Assembly: GCF_003672135.1 (NCBI RefSeq)
Contig: NC_039511.1
Location: forward strand, 12,178,464-12,242,463
Direction of reading: 5' to 3'
Length of the DNA stretch: 64,000 nt
DNA from: Ooceraea biroi
Taxonomy: Eukaryota; Arthropoda; Insecta; Hymenoptera; Formicidae
The position numbers and the translations under genes were made by a program. Every line of letters begins with the position of its first letter. The stretch's first letter is position 1. Under the pieces are notes generated by a model. That model was given only the letters and a program-made list of their open reading frames with translations. It had not been told where the DNA came from and made no database searches. Of this stretch, positions 13,341 through 25,767 are shown one piece after another.

Positions 13341-14212
13341 CAGGGGAGGCACCTAAAACAGGCCACCTGAATATCTCGGCTGTTATTGGTGATAGAAAGA
13401 AATGTGTCAGACCAAACTTGCATGGTTTCGAGGGACACATAATTTGTTCTAAATAATTTTTTATTAGGTGGACGTATAGAGGTCATATGAAGGTCATCTT
13501 CGTTTTTTTAAATGGTATGATATGTTTTTTTACGTCCCATCTAGTAGAGCGTTTGAAGATGCGCACATTGATCTACGGGTCAAAATCATTCAAGGTCATT
13601 GAAGGCTAAAATTTCTAAGTGCTAGAACTTTTTTATTTCTGAGTTTACGGTATTTTCAATAGCAGAGAACTCTAGGCAATATAAAAAATATAAATATCAA
13701 CAACTCAGAACTTCTTGGAAAAGAAAAAATTTCTAAGGGCTAGAACTTTTTCATTTCTGAATTTACGGTATTTTCAATAGCAGGGATCTCTAGGCAATAT
13801 AAGAAATAATGATATGAACAACTCAGAATTTCGCGGAAAAAGAAAACATTTTTAAGGGCTAGAACTTTTTCATTTCTGAGTTTACAGTATTTTTAATAGC
13901 AGAGAACTCTAGGCAATATAAAGTAAATTATTTTCCCTTGCAGTTGGCCTTCAGTGACCTTGAATTATTTTGACCCGTAGATCAATGTGCGTATCTTCAA
14001 ACGCTCTACTAGATGGTATGTAAAAAAACATATCATACCATTTAAAAAAACGAAGTTGACCTTCATATGACCTCTACGCGTCCACCTAATAAAAAACTAT
14101 TTAGAACAAATTATGTGTCCCTCGAAACCATGCAAGTTTGGTCTGACACATTTTTTCTATCACCAATAACAGCCGAGGTATTCAGGTGACCTGTTTTAGG
14201 TGCCTCACCCTG
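13341..14212. mobile_element. Non-autonomous fold-back element, copy A, with internal tandem repeat
   Basis: An 872-bp element flanked by TA (13339-13340 and 14213-14214) whose two ends are inverted copies of each other for about 269 bp (13341-13609 and 13944-14212). The ends read CAGGGGAGGC on the left and the reverse complement of CAGGGTGAGGC on the right. It encodes no transposase. Between the arms lie about 2.6 copies of a 118-119-bp tandem unit. The CAGGGTG-like tips and TA target site are shared with the adjacent mariner-like element, so a Tc1/mariner-type transposase probably moved it, although the arms are otherwise unrelated. A second copy lies at 24860-25767. Confidence 0.9.
13613..13925. 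repeat. 118-bp tandem repeat inside fold-back copy A
   Basis: The block beginning TTCTAAGTGCTAGAAC recurs at about 13613, 13731 and 13850. Each unit contains a GTTTACGGTATTTT-like stretch and AGAACTCTAGGCAATATAA. The third unit is partial. Period is 118-119 bp with a few substitutions per unit. Confidence 0.88.
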
Positions 14213-17200
14213 TATATTAACAATTACAGTACAGATGAATCAGAAAAGAAGTAATTAAGTTTCTAAACTGCTCTGTCCCTCTTTATAGAAATACCTTATT
14301 AATTATAATTATACGTGCAAATGCATTGAATTGAGTTAGAATTCTGCGATATCATCTGATTGCTTATTGCTGGAAGTCATCGTTGATTGCTTCTTTTTTG
14401 TTTAATACGAGACTATCATGGGCACTCTGAATTCGCCTCTATCTTCGCGGACACCACTATCGAAATACCGCAAACAGAAAGTGGCTCTACGGTACATTTT
14501 TCTCGTCGCGCCTGTTAAAAGCGTGTCGGCAACAGAAGAATGGATTGTGCTCTGGGTGACGGCCAATAAACGAAAATAAATCGAGAGACGACCATGGAAG
14601 AAAAAGAAAATAAATCGCAAGCACGATTCTTAACTTTGGCTAATTTTACACACCAGCGTGCAGCGTTGAGAATGTCTGTCAATTTGTGTCCTCGAGTTCG
14701 GTGGAAAAATAGCTATAATGTGCAAAGGAATTTTTATCGCCTAGACTATACAAAAGACTGTGTTGCCTTGAAATTTCTTAGACAAATGACGATTGTACAA
14801 GCTTGACGATTAAAAGTTCTCTGAAGCCAAGTAATACGGATGCACGTTCTCCTAATTTTACATGTTAAGTTTAGGTAATTTTAGGTAACGTTCTTGATAA
14901 AAATTGAAACTAATTTTTTCCGAATAAAGTATATCATTTTCTTTGTCTTATTGTATCTGTATTACTTTATACTTGCCAATTTTTATCTTATTTAATATTA
15001 AAAAACTTTAAAACGTTAAAATACGTTATACTCAAGAATACGAAAATTCCTGATTAATATTACAACTCAAACTTGTAAATAAATATGAATTAAGGCAGTG
15101 TTTATCAGGTGATGTAACGTTTTATCGCCAATGCTTATACTAAATGCTTCAATCATTTTACTACGATCGCCTGATGCATGAATCGAGCGTTATGACGAGT
15201 GCAAAAATGTAAAATTCGTGATACGTAACGATCATAAATAACCGTGCGGATATTAATACGCTTGCAAGACAGTCGATAGAATTTATTCCAACTTATTCAT
15301 TCTTGTTATTTTCAGTTTGGAAATGACGAAATAACCAACGAATGATGGCCGTAGCTCATTGTCGTTTATCTTTACGGTAAATTTCGTCGATTCTCATGAG
15401 ACATTTTTAACCATTGTATTGTATATTCCACGATCGTACCGTACGGAGTCATTCCGATGTAGAGAACAACTGTAACCCTCTATCTCCCGTCAAGTTAGAG
15501 CTTTGAATTGCATTTGCATGCAACCGGTGTGACGCGGAAATCGAGGAAGGAGACAAACCGTGTGCCCATAACGATTTCAGTAAAGAAACTCGTCGAAAAA
15601 TCGTGTATCGACTATTTAAACGACCTACATCCCTCGGAGACCAGTTCTATATCTAGTTTACATCTTTAGTTTCCAGAATCCTGAATAATAGGCTTTCAGA
15701 AGAAACCTTTTTAAAGAAATCTTTGAAAAAATATATGATTTGTATTTTATTTATTCATATTATTTAACATCCAATTTATAATATTCTGTATCATTAAATG
15801 CTGCGCCTAATAAATGTTGAAATTCATCAGATTGCATGATGGTGTATTCAAGTGCAATTTGTGAGTTTACAGTGTTTTCACAATACGGCAGTTTTTACTC
15901 GTGGTAGTTACGTCTTCGAATTAAGTTTAGCCAACGTGAAACACATCGCTAAGAGTTACGTTGTTTCTTATCGTTGACCTTTGGGAGATCGTGAGAGAAC
16001 TTCCGAAGCAATTTCATCTGTGGGATCTCAATTAATCGCATCGTCCAATAATAAGGTGAACATCCGATCGGGTTTACTTGAATGCTTCACCTCAATAGTG
16101 GCAAATACAGACAAAACTACGCACACGAGATATAAGTATACATATATATTGCAATGTAATAAAGATAAGACAAATTGCGCGATAAACCTTTTCGAGAAAT
16201 AAGATGTCAGCAGAATATTTTCTATTTCTCAGGCTTTACTTTAATCGTTTCTGACTGAATTGCAATTCTTTTTAGTTATTATATCGTGATTATATTATTA
16301 TATCAGAATTATTGGATTAATAATTTAATAATAAAATGCGAAGGAAAGAAATATTTGATTCATTATTTTAGTGACAATATTATATAATTTCCTTCTTTAA
16401 AAATCTCTTTTCGCAATCTGCAGATAATAATCTTTTATAACTAATTGCAAATGTTAAATTGCAAGTGTCATTCTTCGTAATGCTACCTATTAGAAATTCT
16501 CTAAGTTGTAAATTCAAGTGAATTTTTCCAATACTACTTTAATGATACGTTATAATATAGTGTCGTAAAAATTGATGGCGGACTACAAAGAAGACCTTTT
16601 TTAATGCGAAAGCGGTAAACGAAGAGTGGATTATTCGCTACGCGAACAATAATTAATCTTGTATATATTTACATTTATTTGCATATATTTGCGAAAAGAG
16701 ATGAGAATGATAGAGGAAGATAGAAAAAGAGAAAAAAGAGAGAATCTCATGATTTCACCGCATCGATTCCCACTGAACTAACATTGTTTTCCCGCGATTT
16801 ATTCTTCCAGCTTTCCGAGTGGATGACGTTTTCAACGATCACGTTTTACTATCGCGAGAAGTTGCTTTCACTATGGTTATACTACATTCAACTTAGAGAA
16901 ATGCAACTTAGAAAAATCTTCCGCAGATGTTAAATCATGATTTAAGAAGTTTATTATTTGCATCGTAGTATAGATTTAAGAGCAGCATAAGATCGATATA
17001 GATTTAACTCGCGCACAGAATTTTCTCCAGGATAACGAACAACTCGACAACGAACTAGTCGAGAAATTCATAGATGAAAGAACAATGGGCATATGATAAA
17101 TCATATTTATTTCGGCACATTGTCAAAGCAATTAAATAATCGCGCGGGCTAAAAGGTTTCCTATTTCAAGCGTTATTCTCTCTAAGCTCGTGAACGTGGC

Positions 17201-20200
17201 CGATCCGGCAGAGAAATGGCTTTCAGCTTTACGTTTCATGAGGCCGTATCGCGTAATATCATCCTTTTCCGCACGTACACCCACCCCGACGTACATCGAA
17301 GTTATTTTATCTTCTCAGAGTGTAGAGCTCTGTATATTCGCAGAAAGGAAAATTGATAAATTCAGATCCGCGCCGTGCCGATTGTCTAGAACTCCACGCG
17401 TGGATGTGAGTCAGGGTCTTTAACGTTGTGTTGCCGTCAAAAATCGCCATCGAAAAGAGATGAACGTAAACGTTGCGCTTTGATCAGGTGTGTGAAAAGA
17501 CTATATTGGGCCGTTGCGGAATTCGTGTCCACCCTGGCGTCCTTTATTCCTTTGACGAAGAGCGTTGAAAATTCAGAAGCGCCGACCACCATTCTTTTTT
17601 CAGTCAGCGGCGAAATCATATTCCGCTGGTCGATCAATCAATTTTTCGCGCGTGGCGCCACGCCGGCTCTTTGTGTCGTCGTGCGCCATCAAGTAACAGA
17701 TACGTCTCTACGTTCAAAATGGGAAACCAACAATTATGAATCTTCTCCTCCCAGTGTATCGTGATGCATGCACGTGTTTGGAGAACGATTGTTTAACAAA
17801 TCAATTTGATTCTTGTAACATTGAAATTTTATTTTACTAGCCAAATGTTTTAAACAATAGTTTTATAACGGTCGGTCAATGTGATGTTCGGATTAATATT
17901 ACTGATGTCAACTTAGATTAATTAGTGATACATGATGTATCTATCATTATTACTTTATATGTCTACCACGTTCATAACGCGCAGTCTTATGGGATAACAA
18001 TCCTTCCAGAGCGGATTACAGGCGAAATAAGGTCTTTAGCTGTTCAAGCCATAATGTCTGTAAGTCGCTGAGGATAAAATCTTCTTTCTTCCCTATCATT
18101 ATAGAAGCTTTTTGTAACACGGCTCAAAAAAATAAATTTTCTGACTTTTTATCGCAATAGACCGTGTGATCGGACACGCGGAATGATCCATCAATCAGGC
18201 AGTCTCTTTCAGCCGTTCACCTGGATGCCTGTGCGGGTTATCGTCTTGACAACACCCACGAGAATAGCATCTGCCTGAAGAATGGTGCTTATCGCGAGAA
18301 AACTTTTATACAGGCGCATACATTTACTTGTGCGAAACCGCGAGGATAAGTGCGAAGTATCTCTTGACGTGTTGTGTGAAATAGACTTTCCAAAAACTCG
18401 GATGATCTACTTCGTCGCGAGCAAGTTTCTACAGTAAGAACTTGATCAATTGAAAAATTTGCGGGACAAATTAGAAAGTAGAATAAGAGAACTATATTAA
18501 AAAAAATATAATAAAGCAGTAAAAGTGAAGTATAAATGGAAAAATAGAGTTGTATAATATTTTCAAATAATTAACTTAATAACAGGTATATAATCTTGGT
18601 TGCATGTATACGATCTTGTTGCCTGGCAGATATTTCGTAAGTGTGTCAAATGAACCAGCTGACCCGACGTTGTCGCTTTTCTTCTTAGGGGTTGGAATTC
18701 CCCTCAGGAATTCCTTCGTATGGGCGACTTCAAACGATCGCGTGTAAGGTTTCTGGATGCTTTGAAATATGGAAGAGTGAAAAACGGTGTTTTCGCAATC
18801 TCACAACCGCCATATCACGAGGAGATATATTTCACATCGTTTTTTTGATGCCAAGATAATTCGTATCTATCAACGATTAACTCTACATGACGGATTCGAG
18901 AAAGCTAAGTGAATGAAATTCAATTCTAAATCGTAGAATAGAGTTTCGAGGACAAAAAGCACAAGGAAGCAAGTATGCAAGTATGCAAGATTAATTCGTG
19001 TAGAATTCAGCCAAAGTTAATACATGTACATCTTCTTCGCAAGTTTAGATCGAGATATCCAAATTAGCAGAAATTAATAATTCTCTAAGTAATAAAAAAG
19101 AGGGAGAATATACCTTTACATTTACATTTATATTTATATACATTTTTCTTGTACGATGTTCTCGACAGAGAGTGTGACAGATTCGAATATTCCAACTAAG
19201 ATAATTTCTAACTATCAGGTATTCGAGAACAATAATTGCATATACATAGATATGGACAAAGTATGTCGTTCGTTAGTGAGGTCCATCGATTGTTTAATTT
19301 CTCTCGAACGAACCCACGCGGATTCCAATCTCTCTCGGTTACGACGATCGAAATTGAACGATGAGTCGACGAAACTATACCAATATACAGTTTAATGCTC
19401 TACATCCCTCCGGTTTTCTGGTTAGGCAAAGCGGTTAGGACTGCTACCGAATTCTACCCCCAGGCAGCTCGAAACAATCAGTTTGGTGCGTGATCGATCG
19501 TTAAGAGCCTTCGTCGCAGCGATCGATCGTTCGTGCAATATCACGAGGCTGCTCGCTGTCACGGGCCATGTCGTTGGTATTTAAACGCAGTCTCATGCAT
19601 ACTGCATAGGATGTAAAACGACTTACAGAGACAATGACGTCAGTATTGTCGTACACCGACAGAAGAGTAAGACCTGCACTCTGTTTGTTCGCAATCTTTG
19701 CACGCGAAACGCGATGTACCTTATACGAGTAGGATTAACACCTTTACACCCTTGTTTCGGCGCTGAATCAAAACTCGACTGCTGTACCTCTTCACTGTTC
19801 TAATCGGAACTAATTTAATTAATTAATCTGTCTTACTTAAGAAACTATATTGTCAGACAACCCTCGTCTTGCGCGAAAGCTCGCCATTCGTTCTGCTCTC
19901 GTAAAGCGAGCTCTGCAAGGAAAATTTCACTTTGAACGGATAAAATTACATGTCTTTCGTGAGTGATAATGCAGAGAGAGAGGATCCTTTCATTGTATCA
20001 AAGCTTGTTCGTTAGTATTACTAATATGAAAATCTTGTCGTGCATACTCGTTAATGCTGATAATCTCGTTCGTTATTCTCTTCATTATTCTAAAGACTCA
20101 TTATCTTTTCGCAATCTTATCTTGGATATTTCTCCTTATCTTCTAATTTATTTTATATCTTTATTTTATATATATTTAATACAATGAAGTAATATAATTT

Positions 20201-23200
20201 TTCTGGTTTAGTCTTTCTCAGAAGTTCTTTCATAGTCTTACGGTCGCTATTCTTCGACACTGCTGCCCTTTGCTTGTACTCGGCAAGTTTTTGCTCTAAG
20301 GCAAAATGCGCTTCGTTTTTTTTTCTTTCTTGATATACTCAATGGGAGACATTTAAAGCACACGTACTTGGATAAGAAGAACGCGTATACATATTTTGCG
20401 CTTTCAACTTTTTCTTTATTCTTGGTATCCTTGGTACGTGTCCCAAGACCCAACAAGAGATGGCTTTGTGGTAATGTCTTGAGACCATTCGCTCTCCTTT
20501 TTCTTGGTCATCGTGATTTTCTCTCTGTAGTTTCTTTTCTCTTTGACTTCAAGCTTGCAGCTGCAGTTGTTTCACACTCTGATGTAATTTTGTATCAGCT
20601 TATGTCACTCACTAATAGCAACTTATGCTTCTTGAAGATCCTTGTGTGTATTACACACAATATACATTTCAAATCTAAATTTAGGTATATAGGAATCACG
20701 TTTTCGTTTATAATAATAACGTATACGTTTATAATAACGTGATTATACGATTACTTCTCTAATTAATGTTTCTGTTAAAATGTTTCTGTGTAGGCTTCAA
20801 AAGATTTTTTAGAATCTCAGAAAATTTATTAATTAAATCTCAGACATTATTCCATTACACCTTTTTCTTATCCTAATCTCCCTAAATTAATATAAAATTT
20901 TTCATGTATATTCCAAAAAATTCGACCTTAATAATATTTTCATACTGAGAGAGAGATGTAAGGTACTTCAACGTAAGGTACGTTCTTCCTTTACACATTT
21001 TTCAGAGCACATTATGCATGCGATATCGAAGGGAAACTTTGCGTATACATTACACAGTTCTGACGCGATAAGTCCTTTGCATCTTGTAGAAGAAATGCGA
21101 AGTTGATGGGAACGCCAAAATAACGAAGAAAAATTGGCGACAACGAGGACGTACTTGAAGGCATACTTACTCTATCCATCTTCAATGTGTCGGCATGCGC
21201 ACGTTACGTCGTTACAAACCTTTTCGCTAAGTAAACGCATGCTATTTATCTTGCCTAGCTGCGAACTGGAAAGCCACCGCAAAATATCGCAATGTAGTAT
21301 TCTCGAATCGGCCTGTCTGCGCCATCCATTTGTAATCTGGCTTTAGATATCAATTTTCCTATGCGCTATTCTTTCACGGCAGCTCACAATATCCATCTCT
21401 TGCTCAAGCTACTGTTGTACTTGAACTACTTTTCTACTATTTTTCTTACAGTGATGATATTTATCTCTTTGCACAGATACAATGCATACTTAAAAAATAT
21501 TTTTCTTAATACTTATTTTAAGAAAATTAATTTTATGTTTTTATAAAACAGAAGTTTTAGGGCTTCATTATTTTACTATTTTATTTTATTTACTGCAAGA
21601 ACTTAGTTATCATTTATTGCAGTTAAGAGATCGTAATTTTAATATAAATTGCAAATACGTTAAACGTTTTATATATATATATATATTTCTTATTCTACTT
21701 ATATAAAGTTCTAAATAAATCAATAATTGGATGAATTCACTCGATCGGTAGTGAATTATCAGATTCTCCCTTGCGCGCGAAGATTGCATCTATTTATTTA
21801 TATCTCAATGCGAATCATATTTTCCGAAAGTTTCGTAGTTTGTTTCGATCTTTCACCTCACGTAAATACGATACTCTGAAATATTCCGAGATGTTCCGAT
21901 TTGTAAAACGAATTGATAAATTTAACCGAATATATTACCTTCTAACATGCATCTTTCTTTGTATATCATACGAGATTTACCATTTATATTTCTTTCATTT
22001 TATTGCAATCGCGGATAGATTTACACAGATGTGTAATCATCCGGATACATCCGGAAACTCCGATGTGAAGTCAATATATAAATTAAGTCGGATATCGTAT
22101 CGAACTATAATCCCCGGAGATTCATATATTTCAATCTATGTTTATTTTGCATTTACAAACACACCTACTGAAATAAATTAATAGATATGTGTACAGAATA
22201 CATATATGTATATATACAGAAGTAAAAACATTATTTCAAATTATATCGAACAAGATAAACTTTAGAAATTATACCGGATAACATTAATAACATGAGTATT
22301 AATGGGGAGGCAAGTTTATCGAATTTATTATTATGGCGTTATCGTGCTTATCAATGAATTCATGCGGTATCACCGTTTCTTCGAAATGCTGATGTTCAAT
22401 TGGAAATCGAAACTTTCTTCCTATCTTTGCGCGAGCCCGCTTTCATCCATTCCTTCCTTTTCCATGGGACTTTCGCAAAACTAACAAATTTTGCCGCTAT
22501 TATCGGTCAATCTTCGTCGATCTTTTAAAACTTTTCTCATTTCACCTTTCCTCTTACGAAGAATGGGTGAAGTCCTAACGGGATTAAGCGGACATTAAGT
22601 GTCGAGACTAGCAGCAACGTTTTGCTGGCGACGCGAGTTTACCTAATAAATCGTCACTTTCCGCCATCCACATGGGACTCTTCGTTCTCTATGGTGTGCA
22701 TTCCTCCTGTTCGCTCCCTTCGTCACCTCACATTCTCGCAACAAAGAGATGTTCATCCTATTTTTCGAGAAGAAAGTAAAGATAAATCGTAGCAATAGAT
22801 TGGAAATGATTTTTCTTCTTTTATTTGTCTTTTATTTGATAAGATAAATGAACATGAAATTACTTATTTTATAACAATGGCGCGTGATGTATATATTTAT
22901 ATTATATTAACATTAAGTCTTCTTCAGGAGAATAAAATCGGAATAATAAAACTGACATGTTATTTCGCCTTATTCGTTTGCAGTAAGTGTAATTTTGAAA
23001 TTTATGGACATATATTGTAGATTTTTAAACGAAAAATTCGTTCTAGGATCAACTTCAATTATTTCCAGAATTATGTAAAACTAACAGTTTTTATTTTATT
23101 ATTTAAACCATGATTAATAAAATGAGACTAATCTTCTATAACTATGAATAAATAAAATTTACGATGATTGCTCTACGAATACATTTTTATGTCTGACCAA

Positions 23201-24094
23201 TCGTGGCGCTTACCTATACTTACGTCTATTTTAATTTTTTTTCTATGCAATATGTATAAATCGCACAGATGCATATTTTTGTAGATTCTATAGATAGAAG
23301 AGAAATTACATACGTTATTGTTCAACAATTTTATATCTACGATATTTTTCTCTTTTCTATATTCATAGTTTATGTTTTTATTCAGATTTAGTTAAAGTAA
23401 TTGGAACACACCAAGATTTTAAAAGATCATATATTTTAATTACAACGTGTTCAATTTACTAATTCGCAACGATGCAACAATTTTATAATTTGTATTCTCG
23501 AATGAAACGTCGAGAAACGAGAAAAACATTTAAGGGTATAATAAGCCTCGAATTATGAATTGCAAATTACTTAAGATTGTTGTTTTTCGGCTCAAGCCGA
23601 AAATTAATTGAATTGCCTAACGTCGTGATGTTGCAATTTATCTAATCGATAATATTTTTTGCATGTTTTTCAATTATTTCAGTTGCACCGTATGTCAATA
23701 TTTTTTTGATTGATTGCCAAAATAAAACAAATCGCTCTTAATCAAGCGAAATTTCAAACTCGACAAAAATATCAGTCATACTATAACGCACCCGACTGAC
23801 AATTAAAAAAAGCTTTTTTTCCGAAAAGTGTTTTTTGATAAGAGCGGATGTCTAATTTTTTTCTCACGGAACGCACTTCTTTGTTTCACATGAAATCACA
23901 CAATGCCGCGGTACATGTGAAACTTTCGTATAAAATGAATATGTACTTTATTTAATAGATTTCATAATAATCAAGTTAAGCAATTATTACAACAATATTT
24001 TGTATATATGGAAATAGTTATTTATGTGTATGAAAGCTGTAAGAATACTTTCTTTTATTTACAATGATTTTTACGAAAATAAATCAGATTTATA
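14213..24094. other. Gene-poor stretch with CpG-rich patches
   Basis: No gene can be supported. CpG-rich patches occur at about 15430-15690, 17140-17770, 18160-18420 and 19400-19720. In two of them a TATTTAAA box (about 15612 and 19579) lies roughly 30 bases before an initiator-like CAGT, which could mark core promoters, but no coding exon follows that I recognise. Frames of 112 codons at 17426-17764 and 124 codons at 20368-20742 show no domain or convincing exon context. A 19-bp (TA)n run lies at 21670-21688. A roughly 23-bp imperfect direct repeat built on CGTTTATAATAA is at about 20700-20745. Confidence 0.55.
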
Positions 24095-24853
24095 CAGGGT
24101 GTCCCGGGTTTTAACCGACAAACTGCGGGAGCATATTCTACTAGTGGAAATAAGAAAAAATTCTTATATCGAGTTTGCTTAGAAATACTTTATTACAAAG
24201 TTATAAACCAATATTGAAAAGAAATATGAGATAAGTAACAACGGATTTTTTCACAAAAATAAAAATTATGTACGCAATGATTTAGTGACGCATTTCAAAA
24301 TGTTGTCCTCGCACATCGATACAAGCTAGACATCGACGTAGTACAGAATTTGTTACGGTACGACATTCCTGAAAATTTTGTTGCATCTCAGTAACTGAAT
24401 TAGTAATTCGTTGCTTTAAATCTATCTGGTACTCTCCTGTTAGGAAATCTACGTTGATACTCTCGTACGGCAGCTCGTGCATTTCCGTCACAGAATCCGT
24501 ACACGAAATGAATATCAGTGTATTCCTCATTTGAAAACACTTTGGCATTCTGATAGTAATTGCTAGTTGACACGACGATTGAAATCTAACAGCTACTGTT
24601 GTGAAAGTAACAATCATACTGAATCGTTTCAACATAGTGAACATGAATACATGTGAATACACATAACATAAACATCTTCGACCTTCCAAATTCTATACTA
24701 TGTTCCGTTGTTACTATCTCATATTTCTTTTCAATATTGGTTTATAACTTTGTAATAAAGTATTTCTAAGCAAACTCGATATAAGAATTTTTTCTTATTT
24801 CCACTAGTAGAATATGCTCCCGCAGTTTGTCGGTTAAAACCCGGGACACCCTG
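24095..24853 (-). mobile_element. Deletion derivative of a mariner-like transposon
   Basis: A 759-bp element starting CAGGGTGTCCCGGGTTTTAA and ending with its inverted copy. The inverted repeats run about 150 bp (24095-24245 and 24704-24853), and TA dinucleotides flank both ends. On the minus strand the interior keeps the C-terminus of a mariner-like transposase but not the catalytic core, as expected for an internally deleted copy of a longer element. Its tip, CAGGGTGTCCC, is identical to that of the hairpin element at 39728, so the two may share a mobilising transposase family. Only six bases separate it from the element that starts at 24860. Confidence 0.9.
24282..24419 (-). pseudogene. 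C-terminal remnant of a mariner-like transposase
   Basis: The minus-strand frame ends NSVLRRCLACIDVRGQHFEM plus two residues and a TAA stop. This parallels SVIRRIQCCIDSNGHHFEHL at the end of the transposase in the element at 11264, including the preceding LKQRI-type helix. The open frame continues upstream to 24689, but that part does not resemble a transposase, and the catalytic Asp blocks are absent. I read it as the tail of a transposase left after an internal deletion. Confidence 0.75.
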
Positions 24854-24859
24854 TATATA

Positions 24860-25767
24860 CAGGGTAAGGCACCTAAAACAGGCCACCTGAATATTTCGGC
24901 TGTTATTGGTGATAGAAAAAAATGTGTCAGACCAAACTTGCATGGTTTCGAGGGACACATAATTTGTTCTAAATAGTTTTTTATTAGGTGGACGCGTAGA
25001 GGTCATATGAAGGTCAACTTCGTTTTTTTAAATGGTATGATATGTTTTTTTACGTATCATCTAGTAGAGCGTTTGAAGATGCGCATATATCTACGGGTCA
25101 AAATCATTCAAGGTCACTGAAGGCTAAAATTTCTAAGTGCTAGAACTTTTTCATTTCTGAGTTTACGGTATTTTTAATAGCAGAGAACTCTAGGCAATAT
25201 AAAAAATAATGATATCATCATCTCAGAACTTCTCGGAAAAGAAAAAAATTCTAAGGGCTAGAACCTTTTCATTTCTGAATTTACGGTATTTTCAATAGCA
25301 GAGAACTCTAGGCAATATAAAAAATAAAGATAATAACAACTCAGAACTTCGCGGAAAAAGAAAAAATTTCTAAGGGCTTTTTTAAGGGCTTTCTAAGGGC
25401 TAAAGGCTAAGGACTAAGAACTTTTTCATTTCTGAGTTTACAGTATTTTTAATAGCAGAGAACTCTAGGCAATATAAAGTAATTATTTTCCCTTGCAGTT
25501 GGCCTTCAGTGACCTTGAATGATTTTGACCCGTAGATCAATGTGCGCATCTTCAAACGCTCTACTAGATGGTACGTAAAAAAACATATCATACCATTTAA
25601 AAAAACGAAGTTGACCTTCATATGACCTCTACGCGTCCACCTAATAAAAAACTATTTAGAACAAATTATGTGTCCCTCGAAACCATGAAAGTTTGGTCTG
25701 ACACATTTTTTCTATCACCAATAACAGCCGAGGTATTCAAGTGGCCTGTTTTAGGTGTCTCACCCTG
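24860..25767. mobile_element. Non-autonomous fold-back element, copy B
   Basis: Second copy of the family seen at 13341-14212. It is 908 bp, flanked by TA (24858-24859 and 25768-25769), with arms of about 269 bp (24860-25128 and 25499-25767), the same arm length as copy A, and closely similar sequence throughout. The interior is longer than in copy A because it holds about three tandem units plus a scrambled stretch of TAAGGGCT-type repeats near 25370-25420. There is no coding capacity. Short open frames within the arms are by-products of the inverted repeat and recur in both copies. Confidence 0.9.
25132..25480. repeat. 118-bp tandem repeat inside fold-back copy B
   Basis: Units start with TTCTAAG at about 25132, 25249 and 25368. 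After the third start the sequence stutters through several short TAAGGGCT/CTAAGGAC blocks before resuming the unit, so the array has expanded locally compared with copy A. Confidence 0.85.

Noticed and set aside
15600..15660. TATTTAAA followed by an initiator-like CAGT, a possible core promoter (likewise near 19579)
   Set aside because: Such matches are common by chance, and I found no downstream exon to support transcription.
24731..25006. Minus-strand frames of 64 and 91 codons (one beginning MCPSKPCKFGL), repeated at 13207-13440
   Set aside because: They arise from the inverted arms of the fold-back element and flanking transposon ends, and recur because the element does.
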